Assembly (NCBI RefSeq): GCF_028476545.1
Contig: NW_026731879.1
Coordinates: 204,001-268,000 of the forward strand
DNA from: Physella acuta
Taxonomy: Eukaryota; Mollusca; Gastropoda; Physidae
Length of the DNA: 64,000 nt
Direction: 5' to 3'
Part shown: positions 49,716 through 63,639 of the stretch, in pieces
How positions within the stretch are numbered: the stretch's first letter is position 1
Layout of the letters: every line of letters begins with the position of its first letter
Notes under the pieces: model-generated
Database searches by the model: none
Seen by the model: only the letters and a program-made list of their open reading frames with translations
What the model was told of the DNA's origin: nothing
Program-made: the position numbers and the translations under genes

Positions 49716-52700
49716 ATGCCGCAAGAGGCCAGGTGTCTCGGGATGTACCTGGGTCTGGTCGAGGTCTGTCAGAGGCGAGTCTTGAAGAGTGCCGGCGCTG
49801 AACTCCTCGGTACGGCCATCCTTGTGCTCATAGGCTGCGGCTCGGTGGCCACTCTCGCTGGCCCAGGGGCCACCATGGCAGTGGCCTTCAGCTTTGGCCT
49901 GGGGCTGGCCATGGCCATCTGGATATTTGGCCAGATCAGTGGGTCTCACGTTAATCCGGCTGTGTCCCTCGGATTTTTCCTGACTGGCCACATTGGCCTC
50001 CTGAAGGTAAGACGACAACTGATCCAACCTCTTTCTATCTGCATCTATTCATGTTCCCATTTTTGATCAGGCTTAGCACGACGCTTGATACATTTTGTTT
50101 ATAGTGAGAGCTAAGTTTGATACATTTTGTTTATAGTGAGAGCTAAGTTTGATACAGTATATAGTGAGAGCTAAGTTTGATACAGTTTGTTTATAGTGAG
50201 AGCTAAGTTTGATACAGTTTGTTTATAGTGAGAGCTAAGTTTGATACAGTATATAGTGAGAGCTAAGTTTGATACAGTTTGTATATAGTGAGAGCTAAGT
50301 TTGATACAGTTTGTTTATAGTGAGAGCTAAGTTTGATACAGTTTGTTTATAGTGAGAGCTAAGTTTGATACAGTATATAGTGAGAGCTAAGTTTGATACA
50401 GTTTGTATATAGTGAGAGCTAAGTTTGATACATTATATTGTGACCGATAAGTTTGATACAGTGTGTAACTGATGACATATTTCACTTCTCAGCTGTGTGT
50501 GTACTGTGTGGCACAAGTGGTGGGGGCGTGTCTAGGCTCGGGGCTCGTGTGGCTGACCCTCCCACACGGGGCTGTCAGCCATATTGGTGCCACATCTCTG
50601 GCACCTGGACTCATGTCATGGCAGGTAAATCACGTGACACATGACACATGACGCACTATACATGACAGATCTCTTGCGATACTAAACTCTTGACATCTTT
50701 TATACTATTTGATTTCAAATGTTGACACCGCGTCTGACCTTGACCTCTGCTAATACCGTCATGTGACCTTGACATCTGCTGACCTCGCCATGTGACCTTG
50801 ACCTCTGTATTTCAGGGCTTCCTGGTGGAGATGAGCACAAGCTTCCTGCTGGCCCTGACCGTGTTCTCCAGCTGTGACCGGCTCAGGACTGACCACTCCG
50901 GCTCCACAGCTCTCAGCATCGGCTTCTGTGTCACGGCCAACATAGCCTGGAGTGTGAGTGGCTTTTCTTGTGGGTGGGGGTGGCTTTTCTTGTGGGTGGG
51001 GGTGGGTTTTCTTGTGGGTGGGGGTGGGTTTTCTTGTGGGTGGGGTGGATTTTCTTGTGGGTGTGAGTGGCTTTTCTTGTGGGTGGGGGTGGCTTTTCTT
51101 GTGGGTGGGGGTGAGGGTGTATGTTGTATGTTGTATGTTGTATGTTGTATGTTGTATGTTGTATGTTGTATGTTGTATGTTGTATGTTGTATGTTGTATG
51201 TTGTATGTTGTATGTTGTATGTTGTATGTTGTATGTTGTATGTTGTATGTTGTATGTTGTATGTTGTATGTTGTATGTTGTATGTTGTATGTTGTATGTT
51301 GTATGTTGTATGTTGTATGTTGTATGTTGTATGTTGTATGTTGTATGTTGTATGTTGTATGTTGTATGTTGTATGTTGTATGTTGTATGTTGTATGTTGT
51401 ATGTTGTATGTTGTATGTTGTATGTTGTATGTTGTATGTTGTATGTTGTATGTTGTATGTTGTATGTTGTATGTTGTATGTTGTATGTTGTATGTTGTAT
51501 GTTGTATGTTGTATGTTGTATGTTGTATGTTGTATGTTGTATGTTGTATGTTGTATGTTGTATGTTGTATGTTGTATGTTGTATGTTGTATGTTGTATGT
51601 TGTATGTTGTATGTTGTATGTTGTATGTTGTATGTTGTATGTTGTATGTTGTATGTTGTATGTTGTATGTTGTATGTTGTATGTTGTATGTTGTATGTTG
51701 TATGTTGTATGTTGTATGTTGTATGTTGTATGTTGTATGTTGTATGTTGTATGTTGTATGTTGTATGTTGTATGTTGTATGTTGTATGTTGTATGTTGTA
51801 TGTTGTATGTTGTATGTTGTATGTTGTATGTTGTATGTTGTATGTTGTATGTTGTATGTTGTATGTTGTATGTTGTATGTTGTATGTTGTATGTTGTATG
51901 TTGTATGTTGTATGTTGTATGTTGTATGCTGTATGCTGTATGCTGTATGCTGTATGTTGTATGTTGTATGCTGTATGCTGTATGCTGTATGCTGTATGAT
52001 GTATGTTGTATGATGAATGTGTTCTTTGATTTCAGGGCAATCTCACAGGTGGCAGTATGAATCCAGCACGATCGTTTGGTCCATCTGTGTGGACCGGTCA
52101 GTGGGACGACCATTGGGTAGGTGTTTAGTTCGACCATTTAGTTAGACCATTGTGTGTTTAGTTAGACCATTGAGTAGGTTTAGTTAGACCATTAATGTTT
52201 AATTAGACCACTTAGTTAGACCATTGGGTAGGTGCCTAGTTAGACCATTTAGTTAGACCATTTAGTTAGATTATTTAGTTAGACCATTTAGTTAGACAAT
52301 TTAGTTAGACCATTGGGTAGGTGCCTAGTTAGACCATTTAGTAGGTTTAGTTAGACCATTGGGTAGATGGTTAGTTAGACCATTTAGTAGGTTTAGTTAG
52401 ACCATTGGGTAGATGGTTAGTTAGACCATTAGTGTTTAGTTAGACCATTGGGTAGATGGTTAGTTAGACCATTAGTGTTTAGTTAGACCATTGGGTAGAT
52501 GGTTAGTTAGAGCATTAGTGTTTAGTTAGACCATTGTGTGTTTAGTTAAATAAACCATTGTGTGTTTAGTTAGACCATTGTATGTTTAGTTAGACCATTA
52601 GTGTTTAGTTAGACCATTAATGTTTAGTTAGACCATTTAGTTATGTCCCATGTCGTCACGGTCTAATACACAATCCCCCCCCCCCCCCCCCCAGATCTAC

Positions 52701-53078
52701 TGGACTGCCCCGTGTGTCGGGGGGTCAGTGGGTGCTCTGGTCTATGAATATATCTTCGCCGTACGCACGAGCATGCAGAGTGATGACGTCACCCCCAGGG
52801 AGCACCGAGGCGATGACGTCAAGCGTGGGCGTGACTACACGGTGGTGGTCGACTCGCCTGTGGACAAACTGGCCAGCAGCCCCTCCCCCCTCAGCCCGGT
52901 CAAAACTTGGCTGACCCGGTGCAAGCTGGCCCGGCTAGACAGCGCGGGGAGCAGGAGAGACAGTGGGCTGGGGTTCAATGATGACGTGTCAGAACAGGGG
53001 AGCGTCGGTGGGATGACCATCTACAACACCGGCATGGACTGGGGCGGCGACAACGTCAGCATCATCACCAAACTGTGA
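49716..53078 (+). CDS. aquaporin A (MIP family channel), five coding exons
   Basis: Exons 49716-50006, 50493-50624, 50816-50953, 52036-52116 and 52695-53078 give 341 residues; every junction is GT-AG and phase 0. All six membrane helices are present. The first pore motif is [10 protein letters not shown], the second [12 protein letters not shown]. Aligned to AQP1 and AQP4, the aromatic/arginine filter reads Phe, Ile, Gly, Arg: the His of water-specific channels is replaced by Ile, and the mercury-sensitive Cys is Gly. The C-terminal tail is long (about 100 residues), Ser-rich and probably cytosolic. The start is the first ATG in frame, a few bases after an 11-bp minisatellite; an upstream exon cannot be ruled out. 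A poly(A) signal AATAAA is at 53326. Substrate (water, glycerol or other) cannot be told from sequence. It pairs with aquaporin B downstream. Confidence 0.92.
50085..50460 (+). repeat. aquaporin A intron 1 minisatellite
   Basis: About twelve copies of a 23-31-bp unit containing AGTGAGAGCTAAGTTTGATA. Unlike other introns of these genes, the unit does not include the splice donor. Confidence 0.9.
50954..51116 (+). repeat. donor-adjacent array, aquaporin A intron 3
   Basis: The intron begins GTGAGTGGCTTTTCTT and then repeats GTGGGGGTGGCTTTTCTT-like units (18-22 bp) about eight times, so the unit resembles the donor region. Confidence 0.85.
51117..52015 (+). repeat. 7-bp microsatellite, about 128 copies, aquaporin A intron 3
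   Basis: Almost uninterrupted TGTATGT-phase repeats (GTATGTT) over about 830 bp, ending in a short zone of GTATGCT variants before the acceptor of exon 4. The period of 7 leaves all frames open on both strands; it is not coding. Confidence 0.97.
52109..52645 (+). repeat. array containing the exon 4 donor, aquaporin A intron 4
   Basis: The junction CGACCATTGG|GTAGGTG is followed by many units of TTTAGTTAGACCATTGGGTA type. Several later units restore ACCATTGGGTAGGTG exactly, so the array includes copies of the last exon bases with the donor. Confidence 0.88.
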
Positions 53079-53114
53079 CAGCACACAGCAGCACTGTGAC
53101 GTGTGACACCCACT

Positions 53115-53200
53115 GGTGTCAGCTGGCGGGATGTCACGTGACATGTCAGCTGGCAGGATGTCACGTGACATGTCAGCTGGCAGGATGTCACGTGACATGT
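53115..53200 (+). repeat. 27-bp triplicate in the aquaporin A 3' untranslated region
   Basis: Three copies of a unit with the palindrome ATGTCACGTGACAT and CAGCTGGCAGG, between the stop codon and the poly(A) signal. Confidence 0.85.
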
Positions 53201-53325
53201 CAGCAGTAGCGGCTGTGATCTTCAGCCAATGGCCACAGTCTTTTTGACGTCCGTCTTCAATGTCCAATATATATGTAACTGTAAAATAACTGTCCAATAC
53301 TTATATAACTGTAAAGCGACTGTGC

Positions 53326-53331
53326 AATAAA
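53326..53331 (+). terminator. poly(A) signal of aquaporin A
   Basis: AATAAA about 250 bp after the stop codon, the only canonical hexamer before AT-rich intergenic sequence takes over. Confidence 0.7.
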
Positions 53332-53339
53332 GCCCGAAT

Positions 53340-54200
53340 ACAACTTACATATTTATATTATCTTGAGCTTAAATGATGTAAATAATGTATATATTTTTTG
53401 ATATGCCAAAGTTTTATTTTTATATCTGAATTATTAAAAAATAAATTTGTTGTTTTTTCTTAATGAATAGCAAAACTTTTGTGAGAGTTTATTTATTAAA
53501 ACTTTAACGTTGGTCGTTAGTTTACGTGTATGTGGTCTTGCATGTTTGTAGTATGTGGTTATGTATGTTAGTCATGTTGTATGGGCTTGTATGTTAGATG
53601 GTCGTTAGTGATCTTGTATGTGCTAGTTGGTAGTCTGACAACAAGTCATGGATGCGCTATGTGCTACGTGTAATTAACCTAAATATCTAGTCACGTGACC
53701 CAAACAATTAAACCACTTGTTTTATAGCAGGCCATTGGATCACCAGTGCCCAATAACATTGGTAGGATCGTGGCTATAAATAGCATCTAAAGTACCAGTC
53801 GGTAATGCTCGCTAACTTGTTGAAGTACTTCAAGTGGGAAATATTTTGTTTCTACACATTGTGACAAGAACACATTGAAACAACACATTTAAACAAGATT
53901 GAAACAAGAACACCTTAAAACAAGAACACATTGAAACAAGAACACATTTAAACAACAACACATTTAAACAACAACACATTTAAACAACAACACATCTAAA
54001 CAACAACATATTGAAGTTTGAAAATAATATTCATTTTGAAATGTTTATAATTTTAAAGCTACACAGTGTAGTAGTAATTTAAATTTAGCGCTCAGCCTAC
54101 ACGCAGTAAACATTCCAAAAGTTGATAGTTTACCAGTAGTTGATAGTTTACCAAAAGTTGATAGTTTACCAAAAGTTGATAGTTTACCAGTAGTTGATAT
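53340..54200. other. AT-rich intergenic stretch with two small arrays
   Basis: An AACACATTTAAACAAC array at 53905-54005 and an 18-bp AAAAGTTGATAGTTTACC array at 54113-54200. No gene seen. Confidence 0.7.
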
Positions 54201-54204
54201 ATTT

Positions 54205-54477
54205 CAAAACTTGTAATAAAATACTTAAAAAAAACTTTTTAAAAACCACGTTTTTCTTGTGTACTAAAAAGTAGAAAATAAATTTTTCTTCCGACCCTAG
54301 GGGATCTACCAATGACTGCTCGTAGATTTTGTGCTTCCTCGAGCTGTGCTGGTTCTTGTGACGACTGTTCATACATTTGATGACAAAAAACGTGGGTACG
54401 TTCACCACCAAATTTCCAAAATTCGTGTGTTGTGTGCTTTTCGCTTTAATCATAAATCTGCCCGACCCACGTTTTTT
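54205..54477 (-). repeat. dispersed repeat with a shared short reading frame, copy 2
   Basis: See 42775. It is joined directly to the truncated tRNA-His copy. Confidence 0.75.
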
Positions 54478-54518
54478 GCGGCCACAACGCGAAGTACTAA
54501 CCACTATACGATCACGGC
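54478..54518 (-). pseudogene. truncated tRNA-His copy
   Basis: Matches the first 41 bases of the tRNA-His-like sequence at 42434 and stops in the anticodon arm, where another repeat begins. Confidence 0.75.
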
Positions 54519-54786
54519 CAGCGCGCTCACTGTGTTAATAGGCCTCCAGTCTTGTCGGTATCTTTAGAAATCATGTCCTCAATTTTAGGGTCCTTGGGGC
54601 GTAATTTAATTAAGCTAATTTAGGTCTCTAATTGCTAGTTTTTATGATTGCATCTGAAATTGTTAGGCGAAAATAGCCTGCATGCCGAATTTCAGATCTC
54701 TAGAGCAATCAGAAGTGGGCTAATTTTCGTTGTCAATTTTAACAACAAACAAACAAACGCGAACCTAAGTTAAGAAAAACGTGTTA
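54519..54786 (-). repeat. dispersed repeat next to the tRNA-His copy, copy 2
   Basis: Reverse-orientation match to 42137-42433, with the same order of segments. Confidence 0.8.
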
Positions 54787-54884
54787 AAAAGTTTCCCTGA
54801 ACTTAGAACTCTTCAGGTGTTTATGTTCCTCTTGTGTGCTTACTACCCCACCACCAGCACACCACCAGTGGTAGGAGAAAGCTT

Positions 54885-54982
54885 GTCACATAACTTGTCA
54901 CATGACTTGTCACATGACTTGTCACATGACTTGTTACATGACTTGTCACATGACTTGTCACATGACTTGTCACATGACTTGA
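54885..54982. repeat. 12-bp minisatellite
   Basis: Eight units of CACATGACTTGT. The 670 bp after it are unique apart from CATATGTCAT repeats near 55520-55580. Confidence 0.93.
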
Positions 54983-55659
54983 GCTACTGAGCTAAATTTA
55001 GCATGCCGGCCCGCTAGAGTTGACGTGTAAAGGGAATTAACCACGTTTTATTTGAGTTTGTAAACAATCGTGGGGTTATGTCCCCTAGTAAAGCACTAAG
55101 CATGAAGTATTGCTACGCTACTTGGACTAGGATCATTGACTCTGCCAGCTAACATTGTAGCACTGCTAATATTAGACATGAACGTCTTTACATTTTGCTG
55201 AACTTACGTCACCGAGGCTAATGAAAGCACAGGGTTTGCAGATGACTACAATTAGAGCCAGCTAGCCATTCGAACTTTAATTGAGGCTAATTATTTACTT
55301 TTGAACAGCATCTAATTATTTTAATGAGTTACAAGTTCATATAGACTCGTCTCTCGTGACGGTTGTTAAGATGTCACACAGCCCCGTTTGTAAAGCGATA
55401 AGCAGGCAGGTATGTCAGGGTTTCAATCTTTGAATCAGGTAGATTGTCAGGGTTTCAATCTTTGAGTCAGGTAAGTTTTCATGATTTTACTACTATAGGC
55501 AGGTCAGCTACACAAATGTCATATGTCATATGTTATGTTATGTCATGTCATATGTCATGTGTCATATGTCATATGTCATTCGAATGCTGTCTGGTCCACA
55601 CCTTCATCGATGAGAAAATTTTAGTTCATGATACACCACATGTCAAACAGCATAAGACA

Positions 55660-58597
<2,938 letters not shown>

Positions 58598-58603
58598 GTT
58601 ATC

Positions 58604-61589
58604 ATGTTTATGTCTGACAGAATGCAGCCTCTAGCAGAAGTCCTGGGGCTGAAGGGCATTGACCTCCACCAGCTGCTGAAAGCCGGACTCGCTGAGTTTC
58701 TCGGGTCGGCCATCTTGGTGACCTTGGGCTGTGGCGCCGCAGAAACGTTCCGCGAATCCAATGACGTCATACCCGTTGCTCTGACCTTCGGCTTGACCTT
58801 GACCTTTATCGTCCAGACGTTTGGGGTTGTGAGTGGGGGTCACGTCAACCCGTCCGTCACCCTGGGCTTCCTGCTGACAGGGGGCGTCAGTCTGGTCAAG
58901 GTGGGTCATCGGGTCAAGGTGGGTCATCAGGCCAAGGTGGGTCATCAGCCCAAGGTGGGTCATCAGGTCAAGGTAGGTCATCGGGTCATGGTGGGTCATA
59001 AGGTCAAGGTAGGTCATCTGGTCATGGTGGGTCATAAGGTCAAGGTGGGTCATCAGGTCAAGGTGGGTCATCAGGTCAAGGTGGGTCATCAGGTCAAAGT
59101 GGGTCATCAGGTCAAGGTGGGTCATCAGGTCAAGGTGGGTCATCAGGTCATGGTGGGTAATCGGGTCAAGGTGGGTCATCTGGTCATGGTGGGTCATCCG
59201 GTCATAGTGGGTAATTACTTCATTTGTGCTGGCTGTATATTATTGTTAGTATACAGGTTTGCCTGTGTAAAGTTTGACCGGAACTTGACTGTGTTTCAGT
59301 GCCTGGTCTATGTGAGTATGCAGGTGCTCGGCGCTGTCGTTGGAGCAGGTGTCGTCTGGTTGACAGTTCCAGTGGAAAGACGCGGGAACATTGGCACCAC
59401 GACACTGGGAGAGGGCGTTCACCTCTGGCAGGTCAGGTCACGTGATGTTGGATGTGGTCACGTGTGGATTGTGTGGCAGGACTTTGTTGAGCTTTTGGGG
59501 GCGGGTTAGTTTTGTTCACCCAGAGATCACCACCTGTGTCCTCTCCCCCCCCCCCCCCCCCAGGGCCTGCTTGTGGAGACGATCAGCACACTTCTGTTGG
59601 TCACTGTCGTCCTGGCCAGCAGTGACCACGTCAGACGTCAGACGACGGATGACGGACGACGGACGGGCCCTAGTCCGGCAACTACCATCGGAGTTTGTGT
59701 CGTTGCTGTGGCAACATGGAGCGTAAGTGACGTCATCACTAGACTTTAACGCTCACCCAGATGAGTTTAACCTTAGGTTTAAACACCGTGTTCACTTAAG
59801 CACTAGGTTTAAACACAGCGTTCACTTAAACACTAGGTTTAAGAAATATTTTGATTTAACTGCTGAGAATCTTTAAAAATTTGGTGTTTATTGTTGTGGG
59901 TTGTGTTTTTTTTATTGCATATTTATAAACTTTAAAAACCTTATGGTTTATAACAGTAGTAAGTGAAACACCTGTAAGATAATTTAAACTGCAACTAAAA
60001 CTTTTTGTTACGTATTTAGTTAAATATGCATTAGGAAAATTAATTACAAAAGAAAATTAGGCACAACATGGTTGGATTATCCTCAATCGGCCTTGTCCGT
60101 CCATATTGTGTGTTGTTGACGTCCATATTGTGTGTTGTTGACGTCCATATTGTGTGTTGTTGACGTCCATATTGTGTGTTGTTGACGTCCATATTGTTTG
60201 TTGTTGACGTCCATATTGTGTGTTGTTGACGTCCATATTGTGTGTTGTTGACGTCCATATTGTGTGTTGTTGACGTCCATATTGTGTGTTGTTGACGTCC
60301 ATATTGTTTGTTGTTGACGTCCATATTGTGTGTTGTTGACGTCCATATTGTGTGTTGTTGACGTTTAGCGTCAATGGCAGCCTTTGTACCCTGTTTTAAT
60401 CCTCTCCTGTAATGAGCGTGATAAATGTGGGCAGTAAAGTTGGCTGAACTATTGTTGCGGTGAGTTGAGGACAGCAAGTCATTTTAACTACATCTTTCAT
60501 GATAATTGAAAGTTAATATTGTTAATGAAAGTTTATTGTTAATAAAGTTAATGACTTTTTTCCTTGTGTTTTTTTTTCCCACAATCGATGACTTCATCAG
60601 CCCCAGTTGAACTATGTTGCCTCTTGACTTTCATTACCTCTATACCTACACGTTGGCCCACTTTTATCAACTCCCTCCCCCCAACACCCCCACCCCCAGG
60701 GGCCTCTGACAGGTGGCAGCATGAACCCCGCCCGCTCCTTTGGTCCAGCCGTCTGGTCGGGTGTATGGAGGGATCACTGGGTGAGTGACGTAACGTGATG
60801 GTCAGTTAGTGACGTAACGTGATGGTCAGTTAGTGACGTAACGTGATGGTCAGTTAGTGACGTAACGTGATGGTCAGTTAGTGACGTAACGTGATGGTCA
60901 GTTAGTGACGTAACGTGATGGTCAGTTAGTGACGTAACGTGATGGCAAGATGGTGTGAAACAACTTGTCTATTTGACAGCAATATGTTTGTATGTGTTTA
61001 GGTATACTGGTTGTGTTTAGGTCTACTGCATGTATGTGTTTAGGTGTACTGATTGTATGTGTTTAGGTCTACTGATTGTGTTTAGGTCTACTTGATGTGT
61101 TTAGGTCTACTGATTGTGTTTAGGTCTACTTTATGTGTTTAGGTCTACTGATTGTGTTTAGGTCTACTGATTGTGTTTAGGTCTACCTATTGTGTTTAGG
61201 TGTACTGGAGCGCCCCCTGCATTGGATCAACCCTTGCAGCTTTCTTCTGTGTCTGGATGTTTGTGGATAAGCCCCGGGATACAAATCCAGCCAGCCCCTC
61301 CCACAGCTGTAGCCCAAAGGTCGATTACAGCAGGGTGCTCGAGGGTCAAGGCCGTACCGACAGGAAGGTCTCTGACGTCAGCTCTGTCAGCAGCCTGGGC
61401 ATCAGGGCTTGGCGGCGCCACAGTTGGAACCTTCCAGAACTTGGGCCTGGCCAGTCCAGCGGGGCGGGCACCGACCTGGGTCTCATAGAGAGGTCAAGGT
61501 CATCCGATACCAACCCCGGTTCAAGGTCACCGACTGGTTTCTGGGGGTCAGAAGATATTGAGCAGAAGAGGGAGCAGATGAAGAAATGA
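58604..61589 (+). CDS. aquaporin B (MIP family channel), five coding exons
   Basis: Exons 58604-58900, 59300-59431, 59564-59722, 60700-60780 and 61200-61589 give 352 residues, all junctions GT-AG and phase 0. Exons 2 and 4 have exactly the lengths of those in aquaporin A (132 and 81 nt), so the two are tandem duplicates. The first pore motif is NPS ([10 protein letters not shown]) in place of NPA; the second is [12 protein letters not shown]. The predicted aromatic/arginine filter is Phe, Ala, Gly, Arg. The start is uncertain: ATGs lie at 58604, 58610 and 58622, and TTATGTCTGACAG just before 58621 could be an acceptor, which would make 58622 the start (346 residues). A 29-bp minisatellite runs up to within a few bases of this exon. 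The tail is long, Ser- and Arg-rich. Introns 1 and 4 carry splice-site arrays described separately. Confidence 0.9.
58901..59219 (+). repeat. 18-bp array of 5' splice sites in aquaporin B intron 1
   Basis: Seventeen consecutive 18-bp units (typical unit GTGGGTCATCAGGTCAAG) start exactly at the first intron base and end at 59206, followed by a partial unit. Every unit begins GTGGGT or GTAGGT and most are preceded by AAG, like the authentic exon end. All units stay in the exon reading frame with no stop. Confidence 0.95.
59868..60584 (+). mobile_element. FB-1 family copy in aquaporin B intron 3
   Basis: It matches the internal part and one end of the FB-1 repeat (see 36840-37809), including the segments around GTTACGTATTTAGTTAAATA and GTGGGCAGTAAAG. 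The other end is missing. It ends in T-rich 15-bp-type units and CCCACAA. A 22-bp piece of its own sequence has been amplified about twelvefold at 60090-60363. Confidence 0.8.
60090..60363 (+). repeat. 22-bp array amplified inside an FB-1 copy
   Basis: About twelve copies of a unit containing CATATTGTGTGTTGTTGACG. Other FB-1 copies in the window (for example near 34015) carry this segment once, so the array arose after insertion. Confidence 0.9.
60781..60948 (+). repeat. 24-bp array directly behind the exon 4 donor of aquaporin B
   Basis: About seven copies of a unit containing AGTGACGTAACGTGATGG start at the donor (GTGAGTGACGTAACG). Units contain a CRE-like TGACGTAA core; a regulatory role is only a possibility. 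Confidence 0.88.
60980..61207 (+). repeat. 19-bp array of 3' splice sites in aquaporin B intron 4
   Basis: About eleven copies of a unit like ATTGTGTTTAGGTCTACTG, each containing TGTTTAG followed by GT. The last copy is the real acceptor and the first bases of exon 5 (GTGTACTG). Most upstream copies would read into a TGA shortly after the junction. Confidence 0.9.
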
Positions 61590-61685
61590 GATGTAGACAC
61601 GCAGTAGTAGGAGGTTCAACGTGTAGACAAGTGGTGTCACACTTAGTAGTGTCGTAGTGTCACACTTAGTAGTGTCACCCTCAGT

Positions 61686-61883
61686 CAGAGTTTCTTCCAG
61701 GCATCTCTACGGGGAGAGGCTTCGCACCCCCCCCCCTGAAAAAATTCTACCGCCCCATCCCCCCCGAACGAAATTAAATTTATATAATTTATATAAAAAA
61801 TATATACTTTTAACAGTGTCCCCCCACCCCAAAATAAAGTCTACCGCCCCCCCCCCGGAGAAAAAAGCCTGGAAGAAACACTG
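61686..61883. mobile_element. hAT MITE with C/G homopolymers, copy 2
   Basis: Same family as at 15436: CAGAGTTTCTTCCAGGC to GCCTGGAAGAAACACTG, 8-bp duplication CCCTCAGT on both sides. It lies just after aquaporin B and contains an AATAAA at 61833 that could serve that gene. Confidence 0.9.
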
Positions 61884-61963
61884 CCCTCAGTACTTAGTAG
61901 TGACGTAGCTAGGTTTGGTGTCACCCGGTGCGGCACCAAATGGTGTCAAGTCAACCTTCCCCC

Positions 61964-62096
<133 letters not shown>

Positions 62097-62195
62097 AATG
62101 TGTATGCGCATGTGTACATGTATTAAAATATCTTTTTTTCTGGATGTATTTAATTTTTTTTTTAAGGTACGCACTATTGACTGAACTTGTTCTCT

Positions 62196-62530
62196 TTTTA
62201 CTTTCTCGTATATACGAAGTATAGAGAAAGTATTGTAATCGTGCAAAAAAAAAATCGAGATTTTTACAAATCTCGACGTTTTAAACCTCACTGATACGGA
62301 AAAATATAATTTTGCAATCTTGTCCGTATGTCTGTGTGTCTGTCTGTCTGTCTGTGTGTGTGTGTGTCTGTGTGTAAACACGATTACTTGAGTACCGTTA
62401 CAGCTAGGTTGATGAAATTTTATATATAAGTATTTTATTAAAATCGTAGATCCGTATCATCTTTTGAGCGATTTCCGATAACCGGAAGTGGTACTTTTCC
62501 TACTTTGAATTTTTCAAAAGCCTATAACTT
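62196..62530 (-). repeat. R2 dispersed repeat, partial copy 3
   Basis: Reverse orientation, beginning with the hairpin ACTTTCTCGTATATACGAAG and reaching one of the two CCGGAAGT blocks. Confidence 0.8.
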
Positions 62531-62889
62531 GTTTTTTAAACATATGAATCCACTAGATTCCTATCTCGTTGCCATTTTTTGGGTGTTCAAAATTTGTTAT
62601 TAAACTGTTATAATTAAACATAATCCACAACATAATGTTATCCTCAGTGTAGAGCCGAGCTATAAACTTGAACTACACCAAAAGTTTTTTGTGTTAGATG
62701 AAGTTGCACTGTGTCCCTATTCATTGTTTCAGCATACAACATCATTAAGTGTGCGTGTATTTCATTGGTTCGTGGCTAGTGACCTTGAACCTGGTATTAA
62801 ACATGATCCGTGCCAAACAATATTAACACATCTCACCGTGAAGTGGTGCGTCATTGGATAAGTGACTTACATCACAGACTCAGTTTAAT

Positions 62890-62961
<72 letters not shown>

Positions 62962-63157
62962 AGATATAGATATAGATATAGATATAGATATAGATATAGA
63001 TATAGATATAGATATAGATAGATATAGATATAGATATAGATATAGATATAGATATAGATATAGATATAGATATAGATATAGATATAGATATAGATATAGA
63101 TATAGATATAGATATAGATATAGATATAGATATAGATATAGATATAGATATAGATAT

Positions 63158-63240
<83 letters not shown>
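62890..63240. repeat. TA / GATATA / TA / GT compound microsatellite
   Basis: About 38 near-perfect GATATA units between two TA blocks, with a GT block at the end. Flanks 62530-62880 and 63240-63630 are unique with no gene seen. Confidence 0.95.
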
Positions 63241-63241
<1 letters not shown>

Positions 63242-63639
63242 ATACATATTGAACATGTCTAGTTGTTAATTAATCCCAGGTACCATACATATGTTCAACA
63301 TTTACAGCGAAAAAAAATTATCCTTCAAAAACTTAATAACTGCTTAAAACCTTCAAAGCTAGCACAGATTCTATCTAACGAAAACTCTCTTTAATTATCT
63401 CCATGTTTCAGAGTAGATCCCCTTGAATAAAAGTCAATGAGCTCCATCAAGCAAGGGACGGTAACTCCGTGTATATCATTAACTCCTGCCCCCCACCCCC
63501 TTTATCCGGACGTGAGAGACGTTCAGAGCTAAACTAAGCTCAACCCCCTTGTTATTTGGTTCCAACCCAGTCTAGGTCGGTCATTTTAGCTGATTGGTGG
63601 GTTCAGGGGATCTAATGGTATGGCGGATTGTACAGCCCA

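Noticed and set aside
49336-50027. Minus-strand frames overlapping aquaporin A exon 1
   Set aside because: Antisense shadow of the aquaporin exon and the 11-bp array.
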